From assembly GCA_046719185.1 (NCBI GenBank), contig JBDNDK010000132.1:1-6823 (forward strand): a stretch of DNA of 6,823 nucleotides, in the 5' to 3' direction. Source of the stretch: JBDNDK01 sp046719185 (lineage in GTDB: Bacteria > Armatimonadota > UBA5829). The first letter of the stretch is position 1; each line of letters opens with the position of its first letter. Positions 1-6,034 of the stretch are shown piece after piece. The notes beneath the pieces are model-generated. The model ran no database searches. It was not told the origin of the DNA and saw only the letters and a list, made by a program, of their open reading frames with translations. Made by a program: the position numbers and the translations under genes.

Positions 1-1156
1 CTTGGAATTGAGCTTGGAACTGGTTAATGTTCCTTTGGCTTGCACTCTCATCTCTTTTCCATTCATGATTAACTTGAATTCTTGTTAATCCATCTTTGCT
101 AAGCTTCCAATTCACACCCAATGTTGTAGCTTTTATATTATCATTTGCTCCTGTGTCTTTATTGTAATAATCATATCTAATAAGACCATCAAGTTCTTTT
201 GTGAATCTATGAATTAAAGTAGCATACCAGCCATTTGGTTTTGCTGAGCCATCATCTGCCCATATATACTCACTCTTAACAGCCCAATCATTTTTATCAT
301 ACACAGCTTCAAGACCTGTTCTGTTGTATTTGGTCTTTGCAACGCCTACTTTTCCATTATAATGTGAAACTGCAAAATGAAGTCCATCATCTGATGATTT
401 AACACCAGCCCTTAGAGCAATGTCTTTAGCATTGTTGTTATCTCTTGAATTAATATTGGCACCATTAAATATACCCATTGCATATTCAAACTGCTGTTTA
501 CCCTCATTAATTTTTATATTGCCTGCATACTGGATACCAATATCCCTGCCCTGATTGTTTCTTCTATTAGGTGATAATTCAGTTACAACTATTGCTCTGT
601 TTATAAAATCTATCTTTGTATTAGATGTAAGACTATCATAACTAAACGGTATCAAAAACTGACCAACTGTCAATTTAGCAGAATTGGGCATCTTCCACCC
701 AATGTTTGCATCTACTACTGTTGGTTTGCTAAATGATGAAGTGGCAAAAGTGTTACTTGTAATGGCATTTCTTGAACCTGCAAACTCCATTTGCAGCTTA
801 TAATCAATATCTTTTGCAGGTTCACCACTAAATGTGATTCTTGCCTGACTTGTTTCAAATGTATCATTTACATTGTTTTGAGAACTATGTAAATATCTCT
901 GCATTATCCATCCACTAATATTCATTGGAAATTTTGTTGTAGGATTTATCACAGGTGAAGCTTTGGGTTTTGCCTCTTCTTCTTTCTTAATTGCTTCAAT
1001 CTCTGCTCTAATATCATCTGCATCACTTTCTGTGATAATTCCCTTTGTTACAAGAGCCTTGATGAGTATTTCAGTTGGGTCTTTGGTTGCAGCTGCTGCA
1101 TTGGCAATACTCATCATAATAGCCACAATAATGCAAAAAACTATTATTCTTTTCAT
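1..1156 (-). CDS. Phosphate-selective porin O/P family outer-membrane protein (3' end cut by window edge)
   Basis: Reading leftward from the ATG at 1156 gives 385 codons without a stop up to the window edge. Residues 1-20 form a signal peptide: basic MKR, a hydrophobic core, and an ANA cleavage site before residue 21. Residues 28-62 are a short charged helical segment, and the rest reads as alternating amphipathic beta strands. Family hallmarks are QARITFSGEPAKDIDYKLQ (104-122), VGQFLIPFSYDSLTS (164-178), FINRA (184-188) and GRDIGIQYAG (203-212), which match the Porin_O_P (OprO/OprP) pattern. The last visible residues, NQFQAQFQ, look like the final membrane strand that normally ends in an aromatic residue, so only a few codons are probably missing. 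The product should be an outer-membrane channel for anions such as phosphate or polyphosphate. Many members of this family have unproven substrates, so phosphate specificity is inference. The start is supported by GAGGTG four bases upstream. The mannosidase terminator lies between it and the upstream gene, so it is probably transcribed on its own. Confidence 0.88.
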   Translation of the reverse strand, partial: MKRIIVFCIIVAIMMSIANAAAATKDPTEILIKALVTKGIITESDADDIRAEIEAIKKEEEAKPKASPVINPTTKFPMNISGWIMQRYLHSSQNNVNDTFETSQARITFSGEPAKDIDYKLQMEFAGSRNAITSNTFATSSFSKPTVVDANIGWKMPNSAKLTVGQFLIPFSYDSLTSNTKIDFINRAIVVTELSPNRRNNQGRDIGIQYAGNIKINEGKQQFEYAMGIFNGANINSRDNNNAKDIALRAGVKSSDDGLHFAVSHYNGKVGVAKTKYNRTGLEAVYDKNDWAVKSEYIWADDGSAKPNGWYATLIHRFTKELDGLIRYDYYNKDTGANDNIKATTLGVNWKLSKDGLTRIQVNHEWKRDESASQRNINQFQAQFQ

Positions 1157-1160
1157 TTCA

Positions 1161-1166
1161 CACCTC
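1161..1166 (-). promoter_or_regulatory. Ribosome binding site of the porin gene
   Basis: On the minus strand this reads GAGGTG, four bases before the ATG at 1156. It fixes the start, which also gives a complete signal peptide. Confidence 0.7.
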
Positions 1167-1188
1167 ACAACCATTCAATTTTGGCAAC

Positions 1189-1206
1189 CTTACATTTTGC
1201 TTACAT
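1189..1206. repeat. Pho-box-like tandem direct repeat (CTTACAT, 4-bp spacer, CTTACAT)
   Basis: Two perfect 7-bp copies of CTTACAT lie at 1189-1195 and 1200-1206, separated by TTTG, so they repeat every 11 bp, one turn of the helix. They sit 33-50 bp upstream of the porin ATG and overlap the suggested -10. The layout (7-bp repeats, AT-rich 4-bp spacer) is that of PhoB/PhoP-type response-regulator sites, and five of seven bases in each copy match the E. coli CTGTCAT half site. The copies read on the strand opposite to the gene, which is not the usual orientation for activation. The repeat is directly visible; its function is inferred. Confidence 0.5.
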
Positions 1207-1223
1207 CAGATTATTATTGGCAA
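1194..1223 (-). promoter_or_regulatory. Possible sigma-70 promoter of the porin gene
   Basis: On the minus strand TTGCCA (1223-1218, five of six matches to TTGACA) is followed after 18 bases by CAAAAT (1199-1194, four of six matches to TATAAT). Transcription would begin near 1187, giving a leader of about 30 bases. The -10 is weak. An alternative perfect TATAAT on the same strand at 1256-1251 lacks a good -35 and would give a leader of about 88 bases. The choice is not secure. Confidence 0.3.
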
Positions 1224-1261
1224 GAATTAAAAATTAAATAGATTATTGTTATTATAATGAA

Positions 1262-1300
1262 CAAAAAATAAGCTCAGAGTAATAAATATACTCTGAGCTT
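1262..1300 (-). terminator. Rho-independent terminator of the alpha-mannosidase gene
   Basis: A perfect 12-bp inverted repeat (AAGCTCAGAGTA at 1270-1281 and TACTCTGAGCTT at 1289-1300) with a 7-base loop is followed on the minus strand by ATTTTTTG. It begins about 31 bases after the mannosidase stop codon. There is no T run on the plus-strand side, so it works for minus-strand transcripts only. It should separate the mannosidase transcript from the porin gene. Confidence 0.9.
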
Positions 1301-1331
1301 TAAGTTGATTGTATTATTATATTTTATTTAA

Positions 1332-4280
1332 TTATCCTATCATCACTGTTGCTTGACTATAAGCTGGCACTGATACTGTGAGAGTGTCTTTCGACATTTT
1401 TGCAGTGTTCTTTGAAAGAGGTCTTTCTAAAATATCAACTTCCACAGCTTTTGCATTATCAGGAATAATATCACTAATCCTAATCTTAGCTTGAGTGTCT
1501 TTGCCTTCACTTTCAAACATTCTTATCACAACAGCATTTGAGTTTTCAGCTTTCTTTATTGTGCTAACAAATATATTTGGTGTCAAAACTTCCACAAAGC
1601 TTTTCTCTGCAGGCAATGGTCCAGACTGAACTCCAGCACTAACAACCTCTAACGGAGAGTTAAATTGTTCACCAAGCTTAGTTGCCTCCACAACATCAAA
1701 GCTGCCATCAGTTAATGTAAGAGCAAATTTAATTTCATGATCCTTTATTTCTGGAAGTGGATCTGGATCATAACTTGATCTAATAAGAGTCATTCTCACT
1801 GTGTTCTCATTGCAGGAAAAACCATACTTATTGTAGTTAGCAAGAGTGAAGCCTCTATTTGATTTTCCGTTTTTGCCTGTGAGATTCACCCATTTTAATG
1901 CTGGTATTTCCTGAGCACTCTGAACCCTAGTCTGAGAACCAAATGGTATTTCATAAGTAGGAATACCATCTTCTACATTTAATGGGAATGCAACTCTTAG
2001 CATTGGAACACCAGTCTCCGGAGTTCCTCTTTCCACCCATCTTGTGTTAAGCTTAAATTCTATTGTTTTAGAATCTCTGTTTAATCCAATTTCAAGAGTG
2101 ATTTTTGAATCTCTCCAAACTCTAGTTGATACTAATGATGCTCTATTCGGTCCATAACTAGTTACTTTAAGCTCTGCTCCAGTTGTGAGCTGCTCTATTT
2201 CTTTGCACTGACCAATCACCCAACTAGTCATACTATGAGGTACTTCCTGACAACCTTCTAAAACTCCAAGCAGCTTGCCACTAGGCACATAATCATAACC
2301 ACTAGCTTTATCTATAATATGCTTGATTGCTCCAGATGCCTTATCTACAACAACTTTGATTAAATCATTTTCTAATGTATCACACAAATTGAATGGTGAT
2401 GGAAGATAGTCATAAGGACACCCAGAGCCATACTTTCCTTTATCATCTACATATGCATCAGACCAGCCTATCCATACACCAGTCATACCTTCTCTTAATA
2501 CTCCACCAGAATATTCTGAATTAGGAGGTCTGTTACTTTCAATGTTATCATAAGAAATGTCAGCAACATAAAGCTTGTATCCTAATGCTGGAACATCTTT
2601 AGCAAAAAAGGCAATTGTTGCATAAGAGTGTCCCCAAGCAAAGCCCCTGTCAACCACTTGAGCAGTAAATTCATTGCCATTTGAATCTCTAACAATCATT
2701 CCCTCATCTGGAACATCTTTATTCCATATTCTAGCATACACAAGCTCAGATCTTTTCCAAGCTTTGGAATTATATACAACAACAGGCTCTGCACCAAATG
2801 AACCAGCATTCCTTGATGTTACAATATCACTTAATCCAGCATCACCTGCTCCAGCTCCTAGGCCATCATAAAAACCATTTCCAAGATTTGAAGGTTTCTT
2901 TTCAACAACACTCTTTGTATCTATAAGAGAAGCTAATCTCTTGAATGACCTTGATTTAATTGAGCTTGATATAGCTTGAATTTCTTGGAAAAGACCTTGT
3001 GAATATTCATAAGTAGCCTTTATACCTGAACCCGGAAGTATATCATGGAAATGATTGAAAAGTGTATATCTCCATCCATTTGTAAGAATCTCACTTGGAT
3101 ATGGCATATCATCAACAGCACCAGCAATCAATGATAAAATTTCAGCTTCCGGCAGTATTATCTCACTTCTTCTATTTGCATGTTTAATATTGCTTTGTGA
3201 AGTATAACAGCCTTCAAATATAAAGTTTAAATCTCTATCAATAACAGGCAATTCAGGATTGACTGCTTCTATAGCAGAAAAGAAAGCATCTGTTGTGCTC
3301 AGCTTGAGAGTTGGATAAATTGGCCATTTAGCCATTTCTCTTGCTTTTCTTAAATCTGCTCTTGTAGGTCCACCACCATGATCACCTACTCCATATAAAA
3401 ACATAAAATCTTTTAACTTAGTTTCACCAATATAGCTCAAAAATGGACTTGTTATATTTGAATTTATTGAACCATTATATGTCCCTTTATCATTATAAAC
3501 TATTATCTCAGAACCATCTGGAGATCTCCATTTGTATAGCCAAGGACCTGGTCCTGTTCTCATATGGTAATATCTAGTAACACCACCTTTTGATAGAATT
3601 GAAGGGACAGTATGTGCATGCCCAAATGTATCAGGGGACCAGTCTATTTTCACATCTTCTGGTGATAAACCTAATTCCTTCTGCATATATTGTCTTGTGT
3701 ATAATAAATGCCTGCAAAGTGATTCACCAGACACAAAGTTTTTCTCTCCCTCAACCCACATGCTTGCAGTTATTTCCCATTTCTTTTGTCTGACTCTTCT
3801 CTTTATCATCTGAAATATTTCAGGACAATATTGCTGCATTGCATAGTATGTTGAAGCTTGGCTCTGACTAAATCTGAATTCTGGGAATTCTTTCATTAAA
3901 GTATCTACAGTTGAAAAAGTGTCATGTGCAACATTCACAGTTTCCTGCCATGGCCATAGCCAGTTCATATCAATATGAGCGTGTCCACAGCAGTGAATTG
4001 TGTATTCTTTTGCCACCTTTCCAATAGGTTCTAGTATTTTTTCAGCTTTTGCTATCACTCTTGAAAGATTGGTAGTTCTTGATGATTCACTTGCCTTTGC
4101 TACCATTTCACAAGCTTCTATAATAAGTTTTTCCCATTCTTTTTTCTTATTTGGGAAATGACCTACAAAACCTCTTGCAAACCCAATTTCTGCTTTGAAT
4201 CTTTCTACAGGTAAAGAATTTATTACAATTGAATTTTCCAGTCTCTTTAGAATACTATGTATTTTTTCATTTGTTGACAT
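1332..4280 (-). CDS. Glycoside hydrolase family 38 alpha-mannosidase
   Basis: A 982-residue zinc-dependent retaining alpha-mannosidase that should release terminal mannose from alpha-mannosides or mannose-rich glycans. After an N-terminal helical segment (about 1-92), the catalytic domain runs from about 94 to 380. It holds GHAHIDMNWLW (99-109), with H102 and D104 as likely zinc ligands, and WSPDTFGH (214-221), with D217 at the nucleophile position. GVGDHGGGPT (297-306) contains D300, the best candidate for acid/base, though that is less certain. The middle helical domain carries NHFHDILPGSGI (409-420), with H412 as the last zinc ligand. The remainder is beta-sandwich with family motifs GFTLANYNKYG (810-820), LIRSSYDPDP (832-841) and IRMFES (919-924). 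All expected catalytic residues are present and the length suits bacterial GH38 enzymes. There is no signal peptide, so it is cytoplasmic and needs imported oligosaccharide. AGGGTGA four bases before the ATG supports the start. It is a single-gene unit with its own promoter and terminator; no sugar transporter or regulator is in view. Confidence 0.95.
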   Translation of the reverse strand: MSTNEKIHSILKRLENSIVINSLPVERFKAEIGFARGFVGHFPNKKKEWEKLIIEACEMVAKASESSRTTNLSRVIAKAEKILEPIGKVAKEYTIHCCGHAHIDMNWLWPWQETVNVAHDTFSTVDTLMKEFPEFRFSQSQASTYYAMQQYCPEIFQMIKRRVRQKKWEITASMWVEGEKNFVSGESLCRHLLYTRQYMQKELGLSPEDVKIDWSPDTFGHAHTVPSILSKGGVTRYYHMRTGPGPWLYKWRSPDGSEIIVYNDKGTYNGSINSNITSPFLSYIGETKLKDFMFLYGVGDHGGGPTRADLRKAREMAKWPIYPTLKLSTTDAFFSAIEAVNPELPVIDRDLNFIFEGCYTSQSNIKHANRRSEIILPEAEILSLIAGAVDDMPYPSEILTNGWRYTLFNHFHDILPGSGIKATYEYSQGLFQEIQAISSSIKSRSFKRLASLIDTKSVVEKKPSNLGNGFYDGLGAGAGDAGLSDIVTSRNAGSFGAEPVVVYNSKAWKRSELVYARIWNKDVPDEGMIVRDSNGNEFTAQVVDRGFAWGHSYATIAFFAKDVPALGYKLYVADISYDNIESNRPPNSEYSGGVLREGMTGVWIGWSDAYVDDKGKYGSGCPYDYLPSPFNLCDTLENDLIKVVVDKASGAIKHIIDKASGYDYVPSGKLLGVLEGCQEVPHSMTSWVIGQCKEIEQLTTGAELKVTSYGPNRASLVSTRVWRDSKITLEIGLNRDSKTIEFKLNTRWVERGTPETGVPMLRVAFPLNVEDGIPTYEIPFGSQTRVQSAQEIPALKWVNLTGKNGKSNRGFTLANYNKYGFSCNENTVRMTLIRSSYDPDPLPEIKDHEIKFALTLTDGSFDVVEATKLGEQFNSPLEVVSAGVQSGPLPAEKSFVEVLTPNIFVSTIKKAENSNAVVIRMFESEGKDTQAKIRISDIIPDNAKAVEVDILERPLSKNTAKMSKDTLTVSVPAYSQATVMIG

Positions 4281-4308
4281 TTTATCACCCTATCCAATTT
4301 TAATTATC

Positions 4309-4329
4309 ATGAAATAAATTTAGTTTCAT
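4309..4329. repeat. Inverted repeat over the predicted mannosidase transcription start
   Basis: ATGAAA (4309-4314) and TTTCAT (4324-4329) form a 6-bp inverted repeat with a 9-base AT-rich centre. The predicted mannosidase transcription start (about 4326) falls inside it, a position typical of a repressor operator. The arms are short and the region is AT-rich, so chance is possible. No regulator gene is present in the window. Confidence 0.3.
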
Positions 4330-4332
4330 AGT

Positions 4333-4341
4333 ATTATATCA
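4333..4341 (-). promoter_or_regulatory. Extended -10 promoter of the alpha-mannosidase gene
   Basis: The minus strand reads TGATATAAT, a perfect extended -10 (TGn before TATAAT). The -35 region at 17-bp spacing (GAAACA, 4361-4356) is poor, which is acceptable for an extended -10 promoter. Transcription would start near 4326, giving a leader of about 45 bases before the ATG at 4280. Confidence 0.5.
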
Positions 4342-4354
4342 AAGAATTCTAGGG

Positions 4355-4386
4355 TTGTTTCCTCAAAAAGTATTTTTTTTTATAAT
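4355..4386 (+). promoter_or_regulatory. Likely promoter of the larEBC operon
   Basis: A perfect TATAAT lies at 4381-4386, preceded by a run of T. The nearest -35-like hexamer is TTGTTT at 4355-4360, but the 20-bp spacing is longer than optimal. Transcription would begin near 4393, about 50 bases before the larE start chosen here and almost on top of the earlier in-frame ATG at 4395. Confidence 0.4.
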
Positions 4387-4427
4387 TATTCTATATGGGT
4401 ATATCCATAAGGATAAACAAGCTCAAT

Positions 4428-4433
4428 GGAGAG
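4428..4433 (+). promoter_or_regulatory. Ribosome binding site that decides the larE start
   Basis: GGAGAG ends nine bases before the ATG at 4443. The earlier in-frame ATG at 4395 has no purine-rich site in front of it, only T- and A-rich sequence. This favours 4443 as the true start. Confidence 0.65.
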
Positions 4434-4442
4434 ATATATTAT

Positions 4443-5255
4443 ATGAATGAAGATCTAAAAGCACTTCAAAACTTTATTAAGCCGTTCAAGCAGGTTATTG
4501 TAGCATACTCTGGGGGTGTTGATAGCACACTTGTGGCAAAAGCTGCAAATGATGTGCTTGGAGAGAATGCTTTGTGTGTGCTGATAAAATCAATATTTGT
4601 GCCTGAAAGTGAAATCATAGAAGCACAAACTATTGCTGAAAGATTATGCTTTAATTTTATGATGATTGAAGTTGATATAAATAGTTATGATAATATTTTA
4701 GATAATCATCCAGATAGGTGTTACCACTGCAAAAAAGTAATGTTTTCTATGCTAAAAAAAATTGCAAATGAAAAAGATATTAAAACAATATTTGATGGAA
4801 GCAATTTAGATGATAGTAATGACATAAGACCCGGTGCAAAAGCAACTGAAGAATTGGGAGTTTTAAGCCCATTAAAAGAGTTAGGTTTTACAAAATCTAA
4901 AATAAGGATTGTGGCAAAAGAGCTTGGTCTGCCAAATTGGAACAAACCAGCCTATGCATGCCTAGCATCAAGAGTGCCTTTTAATATGAAAATAACACCT
5001 GAAATTCTACATCAAATAGATGAATCTGAATCTGCTTTAAGTCAGCTTGGCTTTGTGCAAGTGAGAGTGAGACATCACAATGAAATTGCAAGAATTGAGA
5101 TAGACCCAATTCAAATGGATAAACTTATGTTGCCTGAAATGAGGCAGAAAGTGGTAGAAAAACTAAAGAATGCTGGATATACTTATGTTACAATGGATTT
5201 ATTAGGATATAGAACAGGTAGCATAAATGAAGCATTATCTAATGATAAGGATTAA
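4443..5255 (+). CDS. larE: LarE, ATP-dependent sulfur transferase of nickel-pincer nucleotide synthesis
   Basis: LarE adenylates the carboxylates of pyridinium-3,5-biscarboxylic acid mononucleotide (P2CMN) and replaces them by thiocarboxylates in the cytoplasm. From the 4443 start the protein has 270 residues, a usual LarE length. The ATP-binding PP-loop SGGVDST is at 23-29, followed by DGSNLDD (118-124), RPG (129-131) and SPLKELG (142-148). ACLASR (172-177) contains C173, which corresponds to the sulfur-donating Cys176 of the Lactiplantibacillus plantarum enzyme. RCYHCK (92-97) adds C93 and C96. This three-cysteine pattern is that of LarE proteins that hold a [4Fe-4S] cluster, as described for Thermotoga maritima, so sulfur transfer may be catalytic rather than sacrificial here. 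An in-frame ATG at 4395 would add 16 residues, but it lacks a ribosome site and sits at the predicted transcription start. The gene is first in the larEBC operon, 17 bases ahead of larB. Confidence 0.93.
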   Translation: MNEDLKALQNFIKPFKQVIVAYSGGVDSTLVAKAANDVLGENALCVLIKSIFVPESEIIEAQTIAERLCFNFMMIEVDINSYDNILDNHPDRCYHCKKVMFSMLKKIANEKDIKTIFDGSNLDDSNDIRPGAKATEELGVLSPLKELGFTKSKIRIVAKELGLPNWNKPAYACLASRVPFNMKITPEILHQIDESESALSQLGFVQVRVRHHNEIARIEIDPIQMDKLMLPEMRQKVVEKLKNAGYTYVTMDLLGYRTGSINEALSNDKD

Positions 5256-5272
5256 AAAGAGATATTTATAAA

Positions 5273-6034
5273 ATGAACAAAGATGTATTAAAAGAACTTC
5301 TTGAACAAATAAGAGACAAAAAAATTGATGTTGATACTGCATTAAAAAGCTTTCATCACCTTCCATATCAGGATATTGGTCATACAAAGATTGATACTCA
5401 CAGAGAGATTAGATCTGATTTTCCTGAAGTGATATTTTGTCAAGGTAAATCAAACTCCCAGATTATAGAAATAATAAAAAAACTATCAGAAAAAGCTGAA
5501 TGCATACTCTGCACAAGAGCATCAAAAGAAGTATATGATAATGTATCAAATGAGATTGAAAATGCAGTTTATTATGAACAGGCAAGATGTATTGTAGTTG
5601 GTAAGCCATCTAGAACTGATAAAGAAAAAATGAAAGATGAGAAATATGTGATGGTAGTAACAGGTGGAACTGCAGATATACCTGTTGCAGAAGAAGCTAG
5701 AGTGACAGCATCAGTATTAGGCAGCAGAGTGGAGACATCTTATGATGTTGGGGTAGCTGGTTTGCATAGATTGCTAGACCAAAAAGAAAAGCTTTTTGGT
5801 GCAAATGTTATAATAGCAGTAGCTGGAATGGAAGGAGCTTTGGCAAGCGTTGTTGGAGGTATGGTGTGCAGACCTGTGATTGGAGTGCCTACAAGTGTTG
5901 GATATGGTGCCAGTTTTGGAGGAGTTGCTGCATTGCTTTCTATGCTGAATTCATGTGCCTCTGGAGTGTGTGTTGTAAATATTGATAATGGATTTGGTGC
6001 AGGAATGCTTGCCCATATGATAAATAAGATATGA
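5273..6034 (+). CDS. larB: LarB, pyridinium-3,5-biscarboxylic acid mononucleotide synthase
   Basis: LarB starts nickel-pincer nucleotide synthesis: it carboxylates nicotinic acid adenine dinucleotide at C5 of the pyridinium ring and cleaves the phosphoanhydride, giving P2CMN and AMP. The 253-residue protein has the usual length. An N-terminal helical part (about 1-50) is followed by a PurE-like (AIR carboxylase-like) domain from about 125. There VMVVTGGTADIPVAEEA (126-142), YDVGVAGLHRL (157-167), VAGMEGALASVVGG (183-196) and PVIGVPTSVGYG (201-212) are clear. SCASGVCVVNIDNGFGAG (227-244) contains C228, at the place of the catalytic cysteine (Cys221 in L. plantarum). The ribosome site is weak (AAAGAGA about ten bases upstream), so translation may partly depend on larE. 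The stop codon overlaps the larC start by four bases (ATGA), which points to translational coupling. Confidence 0.95.
   Translation: MNKDVLKELLEQIRDKKIDVDTALKSFHHLPYQDIGHTKIDTHREIRSDFPEVIFCQGKSNSQIIEIIKKLSEKAECILCTRASKEVYDNVSNEIENAVYYEQARCIVVGKPSRTDKEKMKDEKYVMVVTGGTADIPVAEEARVTASVLGSRVETSYDVGVAGLHRLLDQKEKLFGANVIIAVAGMEGALASVVGGMVCRPVIGVPTSVGYGASFGGVAALLSMLNSCASGVCVVNIDNGFGAGMLAHMINKI

Noticed and set aside
963..1241. Plus-strand open frame of 92 residues
   Set aside because: It lies mostly opposite the porin N-terminus and the porin leader; its hydrophobic look comes from the antisense of the signal peptide and helical segment. The minus-strand frame has a signal peptide, ribosome site and family motifs.
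1157..1331. Possible riboswitch or small RNA in the porin-mannosidase gap
   Set aside because: Apart from the terminator hairpin and the short repeats described, no conserved multi-stem structure is recognisable, and the predicted leader is too short for a riboswitch.
2674..3793. Two short plus-strand frames (2674-2871 and 3590-3793)
   Set aside because: Both are antisense to the well-supported GH38 gene and resemble nothing recognisable.
4351..4381. Possible terminator ending in the nine-base T run at 4373-4381
   Set aside because: No stable GC-containing hairpin precedes the T run, and no plus-strand gene ends upstream of it; the run is better read as AT-rich promoter DNA.
4721..4945. Minus-strand frame of 74 residues inside larE
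   Set aside because: It is a shadow of the larE coding sequence with no ribosome site or known motif.
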